This document shows, one piece after another, positions 8,880 through 16,645 of a DNA stretch of 32,528 nucleotides. A program made the translations under genes and the position numbers. Source of the stretch: Nitriliruptoraceae bacterium. Lineage in GTDB: Bacteria; Actinomycetota; Nitriliruptoria; Nitriliruptorales; Nitriliruptoraceae. Each line of letters starts with the position of its first letter. Positions within the stretch are counted from its first letter, which is position 1. The stretch covers positions 1 through 32,528 of the forward strand of contig SKJX01000233.1 of the NCBI GenBank assembly GCA_007121785.1, in the 5' to 3' direction. The notes beneath the pieces were generated by a model, which worked only from the letters and a program-made list of their open reading frames with translations, had not been told where the DNA came from and did not search any database.

Positions 8880-9191
8880 TCAGCCCTGGCCCAGCCTGCC
8901 CCAGGCCCTGTTCGTCGCCGTCCGGGCAAGCGCCACCACGGGGCATGCCAGGCCGGTGCGAGGCGAACGACCGGCCGGTTCCGTGGTCGTGCGAACACAG
9001 AGTTCGACGTCACGGAGCCACGTCGGGGGTCGGGGTAGGAACAGACCCGCGGCGGCCGCCACGACCGTGCCGATGGTGGAGCCGCGCCACTCGATGCGTA
9101 GGCGGAACGTCGCCCAGCCATCGTGTTCCCTGACCTGGACGTGCGGAAGCTGCCCGCCGCAGCACAGCTCATCGGGGTCGGTGCGGGGCAC
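8880..9191 (-). CDS. Weak hypothetical ORF, possibly a fragment
   Basis: A 103-codon frame with G/C-rich third positions and protein-like composition, including HVQVREHDGWATFRLRIEW and a hydrophobic stretch VVAAAAGLFLP. I recognise no family and see no ribosome binding site before the GTG at 9191. A second frame continues downstream to 8725 with plausible composition (MDSVLDAAVPLTYGQPREF), so the two may be pieces of one frameshifted gene. It may equally be noncoding. Confidence 0.25.
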   Translation of the reverse strand: MPRTDPDELCCGGQLPHVQVREHDGWATFRLRIEWRGSTIGTVVAAAAGLFLPRPPTWLRDVELCVRTTTEPAGRSPRTGLACPVVALARTATNRAWGRLGQG

Positions 9192-9398
9192 GTCGTCATC
9201 CGTGTCGTACGCGTGCTAGTGGGGTGTGGACAGGACCTCGAGACCCCCTGCGCCGCATACCCCTCCCCCGCCGGTCCAGGTCGGAGGCCGGCCCCTCGAG
9301 ACGGCGGGTTCGGTATCGGCGGTTGACGAGCTAGGCAAGCCGGGAACACCGCATCCGCGTTCCGTTGTGTGCGGACACGGCATCCTCCCCATAGGCGG

Positions 9399-9769
9399 TC
9401 ACGAGACCTCGCCGTCGGCGTCTACCTCGAGGACCTCATGCGTCTGGCCATCTTCGCGTACATGGTTCACCACCTCCGCCGGCGGTGCTCCAAGGTCGGC
9501 AGCCTGCGCGGCAGGCACGTCGCTGTCCGGCTCGGTGACCGGACCGAGCACGCCGATCGCGAGCCGCTGGCCGAACACCACCAGGTGTCGGTCGCCGGCA
9601 GCGCGACGCACGGCACGCAGACCCGGTGATGGCCTCGGCGCGCCACGGTTCCCGGCTCGAACAGGTCACGATCGACTCCGTCCAGCTCCGCGGGGTCAAG
9701 CCACCGACTGGCGCGTGGCCCGACCGCGACATGCTGCGGATCGCTGCATCGTCGAGGCGGGTCGCCCAT
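9399..9769 (-). pseudogene. Possible frameshifted gene of unknown function
   Basis: Two overlapping minus-strand frames each look coding over complementary parts. The upstream frame (from 9769) reads LDPAELDGVDRDLFEPGTV with good third-position bias. The downstream frame (ending 9399) reads RHLVVFGQRLAIGVLGPVTE and then VVNHVREDGQTHEVLEVDADGEVS to its stop. The coding quality seems to switch frame around 9620-9660, consistent with an indel. No domain is recognised. It lies in a gene-poor stretch just downstream of ptsI. Confidence 0.3.
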
Positions 9770-9809
9770 CAGCCCACGGGACCTCCGTCTGCGGTGTCAC
9801 CCGTTGGGG

Positions 9810-11519
9810 TCAGGACGGTCTGGAGGCCAGCACGTCGCGGGCGTGTTCAGCGTCGGTCTGGGCCAGCGCAGCACTCAGGGCGTCGCGACACTGGGTCAGG
9901 GTGACGCCGCGCAGGGCGGCCTTGACCTCGGGTAGAGCCGCTCGGGTCATGGACAGCTCGTCGGCGCCGAGCCCGACGAGGGCGACGGCGGTGGTGGGAT
10001 CGCTGGCAGCTTCGCCGCAGACACCGACCCAGGCGTCATGTGCGTGGGCGGCGGCGGCCACATCACCGAGCAGGCGGAGCACGATCGGGTCACAGGCGTC
10101 GGCGAGCTCGCTGACACTGGCCAGCAACCGGTCCGCGGCGAAGAGGTACTGCAGCAGGTCGTTGGTGCCGATCGAGAGGAAGTCGCAGTGGGAGGCGAGT
10201 CGGTCGGCGGCCAGCGCTGCGGCCGGGGTCTCGACCATGACGCCGATCTCGAGCCCGTGGAGGTCGTGGTCCTGCTCGGCGGCGACCTCGACGAGGTGTC
10301 GGCGTGCCTCGATGAGCTCGTCGGGCACGCTGACCAGTGGGAACATGATCGCGAGGCGGCCGCCCTGCTCGCCGACGTCCGCACGGGCAGCCAGCAGGGC
10401 GCGTAGCTGGTCGCGGAACAGGCTCGGTCGCGCCAGGCTCAGACGGATGCCGCGCAGCCCCAGCGCGGGGTTGGGCTCCTCCTCCCGGTCGACGAAGGGC
10501 AGCGGCTTGTCGGCACCGACGTCCAGGGTGCGTACGACCACCCGGTGATCGGGGAAGGTGCGCAGCACCCGCGAGACGAAGTCGGCCTGCTCGTCGATGT
10601 CGGGGGCCGCGGCCCGATCGAGGTAGAGGAACTCGGTACGGACCAGACCGGAGCCCTCCGCGCCGGCGTCGACGGCGTCCGCGAGATCCTGTTCGGCGCC
10701 GATGTTGGCCGCGAGCTCGATGCGGTGGCCGTCGGCGGTCGCGCCGGGAAGTTCACGCAGCGACTCGAGCTCCTCGCGTCGTCGGGCGTCCTCGTCGAGA
10801 CGCTGTTGCACCTGGTCGCGCTGCTCGTCGTCGGGGTCGACGATCAGCACGCCCTCGTGGCCGTCGACGGCGAGTTCCACGCCGTCGGAGGCGAGGTCGA
10901 CGATGCCGGTCGCACCGACGACAGCCGGTACGCCCAGGGAGCGCGCCAGGATGGCAGCGTGGCTGGTGGGTGAGCCCGTCTCGGTCACCAGCGCGGCGAT
11001 GACCGCGCGTGGGATGGTCGCCGTCTGCGACGGCGAGAGCTCGTGGGCGACGATGACCGACCTCTCGCTGGGGGCCTGGACCTCCAACGTCCCACCGGAC
11101 AGCAGAGCGAGCACCCGGTCGCGCACGTCGTCGAGGTCCTGGGCCCGCGCGGCGAGGTAGTCGGATCCGGATGCCTCCAGCAGGGCTCGGAAGCTTTCGA
11201 AGGCGCTGGTGACGGCCTCCGCTGCGGAGTGGCCCTCCACGACCGCCTTGTGGGCTCGGTCGGCCAGCTCGGGATCCTTGGCGAACGCGCCATGTGCTTC
11301 GAAGATCTCGGCCTCGTCGGCGCCGAGCTCTTGGTTGACGTGTCCGGCCAGTTCCTCGAGCTGCTCCGCGGCACGCTGCAGCGCGTCATCGAGTCGGGCC
11401 CGCTCCTCGTCGGGTGTGCCGGTCTCGCCGTCGTCGCTCACGGTGGGCGGACGGATCACCGCGGCCGGGGCCAGCGCCACGCCTGGTGCGGCCGCTCGGC
11501 CGGTCAGGTGGCGGCTCAT
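9810..11519 (-). CDS. ptsI: Phosphoenolpyruvate-protein phosphotransferase (PTS Enzyme I)
   Basis: Enzyme I takes phosphate from phosphoenolpyruvate and passes it to HPr. The 569-residue protein has the normal length. The swivelling phosphohistidine domain shows ETGSPTSHAAILARSLGVPA with the active His at residue 187. The C-terminal PEP-binding barrel shows GLVRTEFLYLDR, LDVGADKPLPF, NPALGLRGIR, IGVMVETPAA, FLSIGTNDLLQYLFA and the GVCGEA loop with the catalytic Cys. The N-terminal helical HPr-binding domain spans roughly residues 30-145. Its ATG overlaps the TGA of the HPr gene (ATGA). It is the last gene of the PTS operon, so the operon brings its own energy-coupling protein. Confidence 0.97.
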   Translation of the reverse strand: MSRHLTGRAAAPGVALAPAAVIRPPTVSDDGETGTPDEERARLDDALQRAAEQLEELAGHVNQELGADEAEIFEAHGAFAKDPELADRAHKAVVEGHSAAEAVTSAFESFRALLEASGSDYLAARAQDLDDVRDRVLALLSGGTLEVQAPSERSVIVAHELSPSQTATIPRAVIAALVTETGSPTSHAAILARSLGVPAVVGATGIVDLASDGVELAVDGHEGVLIVDPDDEQRDQVQQRLDEDARRREELESLRELPGATADGHRIELAANIGAEQDLADAVDAGAEGSGLVRTEFLYLDRAAAPDIDEQADFVSRVLRTFPDHRVVVRTLDVGADKPLPFVDREEEPNPALGLRGIRLSLARPSLFRDQLRALLAARADVGEQGGRLAIMFPLVSVPDELIEARRHLVEVAAEQDHDLHGLEIGVMVETPAAALAADRLASHCDFLSIGTNDLLQYLFAADRLLASVSELADACDPIVLRLLGDVAAAAHAHDAWVGVCGEAASDPTTAVALVGLGADELSMTRAALPEVKAALRGVTLTQCRDALSAALAQTDAEHARDVLASRPS

Positions 11520-11788
11520 GCTGGCTGCTCACCGAGGCCGTCCTCGACCAGTTCGACGAGCGCACTGACCGCCTCGTCCGCCCCCTGCCCCTGGGCGCGA
11601 ATGGTGATCTCGTCACCCTGATGGCAGTCGAGGGTCAGGACGCTCAGCACCGAGGCCGCGTTCACCTCGTCGCCGTCCTTGGCCACGGTCACCTCGGCGT
11701 CCATGTCTGCAGCCGCCTCGGCGAAGACCTTCGCCGGCCTTGCGTGCAACCCGCTGGGGTTTGGTAGCTGTACCACTTGTTCAGCCAT
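11516..11788 (-). CDS. ptsH: Phosphocarrier protein HPr
   Basis: HPr relays phosphate from Enzyme I to EIIA. The 90-residue protein has NPSGLHARPAKVF with the active His15, preceded by the usual short strand. A Ser sits in NAASVLSVL at the place of regulatory Ser46 of Bacillus HPr. Actinobacteria usually lack the HPr kinase of Firmicutes, so whether this Ser is phosphorylated is unknown. AGGAG lies about seven bases before the ATG at 11788. The gene overlaps the 3' end of the HAD phosphatase gene by eight bases and the start of ptsI by four, indicating tight coupling. Confidence 0.96.
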   Translation of the reverse strand: MAEQVVQLPNPSGLHARPAKVFAEAAADMDAEVTVAKDGDEVNAASVLSVLTLDCHQGDEITIRAQGQGADEAVSALVELVEDGLGEQPA

Positions 11789-12509
11789 GGTCGTCTCCTG
11801 GAGTTGGTGACTCGCATCCGTTGTCACGGTCGGTGTCCGTCCGGCGGTTCGCGAGGAGTTCGGGCAGGTCGGTGACGCGGTCGAGGACGGCGTCCGCGCC
11901 TGCGGACCGAAGCGCATGGGTCTGGGCTGTGGTCGGCACGGCGGCAACGTGCATGCCGGCCCGCTTGCCGGCATGCACGCCGACGACCGCGTCCTCGACC
12001 ACCAGGCAGGCCGCTGGGGGGACGCCGAGCCGGGCAGCGGCCGTGAGGTAGGCCTCCGGATCGGGCTTGCCCCGTGTGACATCCTCGGCGGCGACGAGGG
12101 TCTCGACCGCCGTCCGTAGCGTTCCGAGCGCATGCTCGGCGACGTGACGGCGTGCGCTGGTCGCCACGCCGAGTCGCCAACCCGAGTCGCGCAGGTCGTC
12201 GACCATCTCCGGGACTCCCTTGACGAGCTGCTGACCGGGGCCGTGCTCGTCGAGCAGGGCGTCCGCGTAGGCCTCGAGGTCGTCGAGCGCTGCCTGCACC
12301 TGGGTGGAGTCGGCATCGAGGTCGAGCAGGTGGGCCAGTGCGTCGGCGGCGCGACGTCCGAACAGGCTTCGCACCCCCGCCGTGGGCGGCGGGATGGATC
12401 GCTCCTCGAGGAATCGTGTCCACGCCTGGACGTGCGCCTCGGTGGAAGCGACCAAGACGCCGTCCATGTCGAACACGACCGCGGTCAGCCCGGCAGGTAG
12501 CAGGCTCAT
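11781..12509 (-). CDS. HAD-superfamily sugar phosphatase / beta-phosphoglucomutase-like
   Basis: A 242-residue HAD subclass IA hydrolase. Motif I is VVFDMDGVL (Asp14 nucleophile and Asp16), motif II is the Thr/Ser of GVATSA, motif III is the Lys of RGKPDPEAY, and motif IV is VVEDAVVGVHAG with the metal-binding Glu-Asp. The cap domain follows motif I with the spacing of beta-phosphoglucomutase and small sugar-phosphate phosphatases. The conserved His-Lys pair that would mark a true beta-phosphoglucomutase was not clearly identified, so phosphatase is the safer name. Its start overlaps the stop of the GntR gene (ATGA), and it probably handles a sugar phosphate produced by this PTS. Confidence 0.85.
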   Translation of the reverse strand: MSLLPAGLTAVVFDMDGVLVASTEAHVQAWTRFLEERSIPPPTAGVRSLFGRRAADALAHLLDLDADSTQVQAALDDLEAYADALLDEHGPGQQLVKGVPEMVDDLRDSGWRLGVATSARRHVAEHALGTLRTAVETLVAAEDVTRGKPDPEAYLTAAARLGVPPAACLVVEDAVVGVHAGKRAGMHVAAVPTTAQTHALRSAGADAVLDRVTDLPELLANRRTDTDRDNGCESPTPGDDHG

Positions 12510-13327
12510 GGAGCATCGTCCGGCCCTGCGCGCAACCTGCCGGCGTCGCGGTGCTGGTGGGTGTGCAGCTCGAAGCGATCGCCGCGGCAGACCGACCGTA
12601 CGAACTCGATCACGCTGCCGTCCCGAGCCCGGGTTATCCGCTCGATGCGCAATGCCGGGGTGGCCGCAGCGACGTGCAACACATGTGCCTCGGCGTCCGT
12701 GAGCGCCACGGCGGCGATACGCTGCTCGCTGGTGGTCGGCTCAGCGTCGTACTCGGTGGCCAGCGTCTCGTAGAGGGACCGGGCCGCGAGATCGATCGTC
12801 TCGAGTCCGGGGAAGCGGCGGGCGGGCAGGTGGCTGCGCTCCAGGGCGATGGGGTCGTCGTCACCGCTGCGTACGCGCTCGAGCCGCAGAACCGGTTCAC
12901 CGGCCGGTAACTGGAGCCGCAGGGCGACCGGCCCGGGCGCGGGAACGATCTCCTGTGCGAGCACGATCGAGCTGGGGGCCATGCCACGGGCGGCCATGTC
13001 CTCGGTGAACGAGGTCAGGCGGACGGGCTGGGCCACCCGCGGCTCGGAGACGAAGGTTCCCTGCCCCTGGATGCGGTGGACCAGTCCCTGGGAGGCCAAG
13101 CGACCGATGACGTCGCGAACGGTCATCCTGGCCACGCCATAGCGGGCTGCGAGCTCTCGTTCGCTGGACAGCCTCTCGCCGGGTTGGCTCGAGGTGACGA
13201 CGTCCTCGAGAAGCTCCTGCAGCTGCTGCCCCTTGGCTCGGCCCGCCAGGGGCGGGTGGTCCTCGCTGGGGGAGCTGCGGCCCCTCTCACCGGCTGTCGC
13301 ACGGCGGGGAGATCGCCTCTTGACCAT
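12506..13327 (-). CDS. GntR/HutC-family regulator with UTRA domain, DasR/NagR-like
   Basis: A 273-residue transcription factor. The winged helix spans about residues 35-95, with SSERELAARYGVARMTVRD and LVHRIQGQGTFV. The effector-binding UTRA domain follows and closely resembles Streptomyces DasR: LTSFTEDMAARGMAPSS, LERSHLPARRFPGLE and EFVRSVCRGDRFE correspond to DasR segments as I recall them. DasR-type proteins respond to glucosamine- or N-acetylglucosamine-phosphates and bind ACTGGTCTAGACCACT-like sites. Similar sites lie in the control region at 16388-16518, so it likely represses this operon and the former nagA. The 35-residue N-terminal extension is basic. It starts 21 bases after the SIS gene and overlaps the HAD gene. 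Confidence 0.9.
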   Translation of the reverse strand: MVKRRSPRRATAGERGRSSPSEDHPPLAGRAKGQQLQELLEDVVTSSQPGERLSSERELAARYGVARMTVRDVIGRLASQGLVHRIQGQGTFVSEPRVAQPVRLTSFTEDMAARGMAPSSIVLAQEIVPAPGPVALRLQLPAGEPVLRLERVRSGDDDPIALERSHLPARRFPGLETIDLAARSLYETLATEYDAEPTTSEQRIAAVALTDAEAHVLHVAAATPALRIERITRARDGSVIEFVRSVCRGDRFELHTHQHRDAGRLRAGPDDAP

Positions 13328-13348
13328 GGTCGTCTCGCATGGGAACGG

Positions 13349-14080
13349 TCACAGCAGGGGCACCCGGGGACGATACTTGGCGAGGAGCGCAGCGTTCCGC
13401 TCGTCGCCGCCGACGACGTTCGCGCTGGTCCACAGCGGCAGGTCCACAGCCGCTTCCTGGGCCCGCTCGGCCAGTCTCGCCAGCAGGAGGTTCCACAGGT
13501 AGATCGACGTCAGCGATGACAGCGGCGCGGTTCGGGCGTGGTCCGTCTCGAACGCTGCGTCGCCCACGGGGACGCCGGTGTCCAGCAACTCGTCGGCGAT
13601 CTCGTCGAGCTTGACGTCCGCGCGGGCCGGGGCGGCACGCAGATGGGGGAGCGAGGAGACCGCCACGACCCAGACGCCTGCAGACTTCATGCCCTTGGCC
13701 AGCGCGACAGGCAGGGGGTTGGCGCCGGAGCTGGAGAACACGACCGCGATCTCGCCGGCGGCGGGAGCGGCCTGGGCGAGCAGCACCTCAGCCAGATCGC
13801 TGGTGCGCTCCAGCACCGTGCTGGCGATGCCACCGGCCAACGGGACCAGCCCCGGGTGCGTGATGGGATTGACGCAGGCCAGCCCACCGGCACGGTAGAA
13901 CGCCTCGAGCACCAGCCCGCTGGAGTGGCCGGTGCCCGTCACGTGGAGCCGGGCGCCGTCGCTCACGGCGCCAAGGACGCGCTCGACAATCCGATCGATC
14001 GCGTCGAAGTTGCGCTCCTCGGCCTCGCGCAGGTGCTCGCGCATGGTCTCGCCGAAGTCGCTCGCCCGATCAGTCGTCAT
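13349..14080 (-). CDS. SIS-domain sugar-phosphate isomerase/binding protein (UPF0309 type)
   Basis: A 243-residue protein with one SIS domain. LHVTGTGHSSGLVLEAFYRAGGL forms the sugar-phosphate binding entry, VVFSSSGANPLPV is the Ser/Thr-rich phosphate loop, and the C-terminal SANVVGGDERNAALL is a signature I associate with the UPF0309 group. These proteins occur next to PTS and amino-sugar genes; the exact reaction is not established to my knowledge. Aldose-ketose isomerisation or lyase action on the phosphorylated sugar is likely. ATG 14080 follows GGAGGAG and overlaps the EIIA gene by 11 bases. The frame is open further upstream, but that part only shadows EIIA. Confidence 0.85.
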   Translation of the reverse strand: MTTDRASDFGETMREHLREAEERNFDAIDRIVERVLGAVSDGARLHVTGTGHSSGLVLEAFYRAGGLACVNPITHPGLVPLAGGIASTVLERTSDLAEVLLAQAAPAAGEIAVVFSSSGANPLPVALAKGMKSAGVWVVAVSSLPHLRAAPARADVKLDEIADELLDTGVPVGDAAFETDHARTAPLSSLTSIYLWNLLLARLAERAQEAAVDLPLWTSANVVGGDERNAALLAKYRPRVPLL

Positions 14081-14525
14081 CACGGATCTCCTCCAGGGCC
14101 TGTTGGGCCTCGTGGTCACCGACGGCGATCCGGAGACGATCCGCCAGGCCGGCGACCAGATGCCTCGCCAGGGAGGACAGCAGGCTGACGTGCTGATCGG
14201 CATCCGGTGAGCCGAACGCGAACACCACGTCGACGGGGTCGTTGTCGGGATGGCCGAAGTCCACTGGCTCGGTGAGGGTGATGACGGCCACGCCGAGGCG
14301 GCGCACCCCGTCCTCGGGGCGCGCGTGGGCCAGGGCGAGGCCGGGGGCGAGCACGACGTAGGGGCCGTGCTCCTCGACCATCTCCACGCACCGTCGCGGG
14401 TACTCATCGGTGATCGTGTCTGCCTCGAGGAGGGGGGCACAGGCCTGGTGCACCGCGTCCCGCCAGTCGGTGGCCCGCCGGCGGGCACGTGCGGCCAGCA
14501 CGCCCCCCTCCAGATCCTCGGTCAT
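14070..14525 (-). CDS. PTS EIIA component, ascorbate/mannitol-fructose type
   Basis: A 151-residue EIIA of the PTS_EIIA type 2 fold. PYVVLAPGLALAHARPEDG carries the phosphorylated His67, and the following strand GVAVITLTEPVDFG is typical. It receives phosphate from HPr and passes it to the EIIB Cys in the cytoplasm. It begins four bases after the EIIB stop and overlaps the SIS gene. UlaC/SgaA of the ascorbate system is the nearest recognisable relative, which agrees with the EIIB and EIIC types here. Confidence 0.92.
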   Translation of the reverse strand: MTEDLEGGVLAARARRRATDWRDAVHQACAPLLEADTITDEYPRRCVEMVEEHGPYVVLAPGLALAHARPEDGVRRLGVAVITLTEPVDFGHPDNDPVDVVFAFGSPDADQHVSLLSSLARHLVAGLADRLRIAVGDHEAQQALEEIRDDD

Positions 14526-14529
14526 GTGC

Positions 14530-14835
14530 TCACTCCAGCCAGCCCTGATCCTTGAAGGCCTCGGTCAGCTGTGTCTCGAGGGCGTCCTTGTCCATGAAGT
14601 TCGTGATGGCGACCACGACCGGCGCCTTGCCCTCGAACGCTTCGGTGTGCATGCCCTGGCCGACGATCACGTCGGCCTGCATGCCCCGAGCGCTGGAGAC
14701 GTCGGTGGCTTCCACCTTCGCCTCGACGCCCATCTTCTTGAGGACATCCTCGACCGTCATGCGCAACATCAGGCTCGAACCCATGCCGACGCCACAGACC
14801 GAGAGGACCTTCAACGGCTCAGGTCGTGCCGCCAT
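14530..14835 (-). CDS. PTS EIIB component, ascorbate (UlaB/SgaB) type
   Basis: A 101-residue EIIB. VLSVCGVGMGSSLMLRM contains the phosphocysteine at Cys14 in the P-loop-like motif of lactose/ascorbate EIIB proteins, and VIVGQGMH and VVVAITNFMD form the later strands. The start ATG at 14835 follows AAGGAGGGAG and lies inside the end of the EIIC gene (17-base overlap). It phosphorylates the sugar bound by EIIC. Confidence 0.93.
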   Translation of the reverse strand: MAARPEPLKVLSVCGVGMGSSLMLRMTVEDVLKKMGVEAKVEATDVSSARGMQADVIVGQGMHTEAFEGKAPVVVAITNFMDKDALETQLTEAFKDQGWLE

Positions 14836-16306
14836 CGTCTCCCTCCTTGCTCGGGCCGGTGCGGACGGGCGCGTCGGGACGTTCGAACGGCGAGTCACCC
14901 GAGATCGCACCAAGAGGTAGGTCCTCGCGGCGGTGGCGTCGCAGCAGCACGAACCACACGGCGAAGATCACGGTGATCACGACCGGCACCATCCAGATGC
15001 CCGCGTCGCCCATGCCGCTGAAGATCGTGCCGATGCCCAGGACCAGCCAGGCGATGACGTACCAGTCGGGGTCGGCCAGGGTGGCCAGTTCCGGGGCGGT
15101 GTCGGACAGCATGCCCCAGGTCACCGCTTGGCCGATGGCCAGGAACGTGCCGTTGATGAGCCCTCCGAGGACCGCACCTCGCCAGCCGGCGATGGCGTTG
15201 CCGAACACCGCGGCCGCAGCGCCGGGGAAGAAAAGCATGATCATCGGTGGCACCAGCACGAACCAGCCGGCCGCCGCGAAGATGCCCATGAAGACCAGGA
15301 AGATCGCGGTCGATGACACGAAGCCGACCATCACCGCCGTGGGAGCGAAGGGGAAGATGACTGGAGCGTCGAGGGCAGGGCGGGAGTTGGGGATCAGCCG
15401 CTCGCTGATGCCCTTGAAGGCCGGCACGATCTCGGCCAGGAACATCCGCACGCCGTAGAGCAGGATGGCGATGCCGGCGGCGAAACGCAGACCGGCGATC
15501 AGCGTCCAGACCCAGGGGTTGATGTCCTCGTCGTAGCCTGCCGCCTGCTCGGCGAGCACGGCCTGATCGGCGAAGAAGGCCGCCACCAGGATGATCAGCA
15601 TGATCACCACGGCGGTCGAGACGTTGATGTCCTTGAAGAAGGACAGTCGCTTGGGCATGTTGATGTTCTCGGTGTCGTGCTCCTCCTTGGTCCCCAGGGG
15701 CTTGCCGAGGCGACCAGCCATCCAGCAGGCGAGGCTGCTGGTGTGGCCGAACCCGAAGTCGTCGCTGCCGATCACCTTGCGCATCAGCGGCGCGAGCACG
15801 AGCGGTTGGATGGTCCAGTACAGCGCCACGACGACCGCACCCGACACCACCAGGGTCCAGCGCTCGACGTCGCCGAAGACCTCGACGAGCGCAGCCGCGG
15901 TGATCACCGCGATCCAGAAGAGCAGGTGGCCGGTGAGATAGACGTAGCGGGTGTTGAGGGCGCGCACCACGACGAGGTGGATCAAGAACCCCAGCGCGAT
16001 GATCAACGCGATGCTGCCCCCGTGGGTGCCGAGGAAGTCCCCGAGCGTGTTGGTGGCCTCCGGCGGTTCGAGCCCGACCGCGCTGCCCACGATGGTCTGA
16101 AAGGCGACGAGACCCTCAACGAAGACGTCGACGCCGACGAAGAGGATGATCACGCCGATCGTGGCGCGGATCGCACCCGAGATGGTGTCCTCGACGGGAG
16201 TGCGCTGCAGGACGAGACCGACGACCGTGATCAGCCCGATCAGGATCGCGACCTCGCTGAAGATGTTGTTGGCGAGAAACTCAAGTACGTCGGTGACGAT
16301 GTCCAC
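14819..16306 (-). CDS. PTS EIIC component, ascorbate (UlaA/SgaT) family permease
   Basis: A 495-residue membrane protein with about 10-12 hydrophobic segments and the UlaA-type order of motifs: ILIGLITVVGLVLQRTPVED near the N-terminus, GFGHTSSLACWMAGRLG (a conserved loop motif), RMFLAEIVPAFKGISERLIP, and PVIFPFAPTAVMVGFVSS. It transports and presents the sugar for phosphorylation. UlaA relatives include ascorbate carriers but also carriers of unknown specificity, and the regulator and nagA remnant here argue for an amino-sugar-related substrate. The GTG at 16306 is chosen because GGGAGG lies six bases upstream; an ATG at 16327 would place that site inside the coding region. It is the first gene of the operon. 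Confidence 0.93.
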   Translation of the reverse strand: MDIVTDVLEFLANNIFSEVAILIGLITVVGLVLQRTPVEDTISGAIRATIGVIILFVGVDVFVEGLVAFQTIVGSAVGLEPPEATNTLGDFLGTHGGSIALIIALGFLIHLVVVRALNTRYVYLTGHLLFWIAVITAAALVEVFGDVERWTLVVSGAVVVALYWTIQPLVLAPLMRKVIGSDDFGFGHTSSLACWMAGRLGKPLGTKEEHDTENINMPKRLSFFKDINVSTAVVIMLIILVAAFFADQAVLAEQAAGYDEDINPWVWTLIAGLRFAAGIAILLYGVRMFLAEIVPAFKGISERLIPNSRPALDAPVIFPFAPTAVMVGFVSSTAIFLVFMGIFAAAGWFVLVPPMIMLFFPGAAAAVFGNAIAGWRGAVLGGLINGTFLAIGQAVTWGMLSDTAPELATLADPDWYVIAWLVLGIGTIFSGMGDAGIWMVPVVITVIFAVWFVLLRRHRREDLPLGAISGDSPFERPDAPVRTGPSKEGDDGGTT

Positions 16307-16312
16307 GTGATG

Positions 16313-16318
16313 CCTCCC
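16313..16318 (-). promoter_or_regulatory. Ribosome binding site deciding the EIIC start
   Basis: GGGAGG on the minus strand, six bases upstream of the GTG at 16306. It supports the shorter EIIC protein over the in-frame ATG at 16327. Confidence 0.65.
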
Positions 16319-16387
16319 TAGCCGCATCGGCAGCGAGAACCTGTGCGCCAGTGCCGTGTACCGACCTCCGCAATCCCAGACCGCAAC

Positions 16388-16397
16388 GGTCTACACC
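16388..16397. promoter_or_regulatory. DasR/NagR-like operator, site 1
   Basis: GGTCTACACC differs from the DasR core GGTCTAGACC at one of ten positions. It lies about 90 bases upstream of the EIIC start. Its centre is 19 bp from that of site 2. Confidence 0.5.
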
Positions 16398-16405
16398 GAA
16401 AATAC

Positions 16406-16417
16406 TGGTATAGGCCA
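16406..16417 (+). promoter_or_regulatory. DasR/NagR-like operator, site 2
   Basis: TGGTATAGGCCA sits within ACTGGTATAGGCCACC, which matches the ACTGGTCTAGACCACT DasR consensus as I recall it at 13 of 16 positions. An almost identical copy lies in inverted orientation 22 bp away (site 3), about two helical turns, so two dimers could bind the same face of the DNA. Confidence 0.6.
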
Positions 16418-16427
16418 CCCGTTTCGA

Positions 16428-16439
16428 TGGCCCATACCA
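16428..16439 (-). promoter_or_regulatory. DasR/NagR-like operator, site 3 (inverted copy)
   Basis: On the minus strand this reads TGGTATGGGCCA, one base different from site 2. It lies between the PTS operon and the nagA remnant and could control both. Confidence 0.55.
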
Positions 16440-16508
16440 ACGTGAGCGACTGGCGGGAACTACCTGCCGCCAGGCGCTCTCCGGGCGCCGAAACACCCGG
16501 GTCGAAAG

Positions 16509-16520
16509 CCCCTATACCGG
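16509..16520 (-). promoter_or_regulatory. DasR/NagR-like operator, degenerate site 4
   Basis: On the minus strand this reads CCGGTATAGGGG, sharing the GGTATAGG core with sites 2 and 3 but lacking the second half-site CCA. It is nearer the nagA remnant and may be a weakened site. Confidence 0.3.
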
Positions 16521-16645
16521 TGCGTGCGCGCACGGACCACCATCGTGAGCGGCCGCGGCGAGGTGGGTGAGGTGGACCAGCCCGACCGTGGTCGATGGTC
16601 CGGTCGAGCCGTCGGCAGGCGGGCACGCAGGAGAGGGTCGGCGAC

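Larger units (their letters stand above)
8689..9809. other. Gene-poor region between the permease gene and ptsI
   Basis: About 1.1 kb with no gene I can assign. It holds the weak ORF and the possible frameshifted ORF listed separately, both on the minus strand. No tRNA, transposase, long terminal repeat or clear operator was seen. It separates the xanthine and PTS blocks and probably contains the permease promoter at its left end, but I could not identify that promoter. Confidence 0.5.

Noticed and set aside
6916-9219. 767-residue plus-strand ORF
   Set aside because: It is antisense to the NCS2 permease gene, and its Asp/His/Gly-rich composition is the mirror of that gene.
16319-16405. Sigma-70 promoter for the PTS operon near TATACC or AGTATT
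   Set aside because: No -35 box at acceptable spacing could be found, so only the operators are reported.
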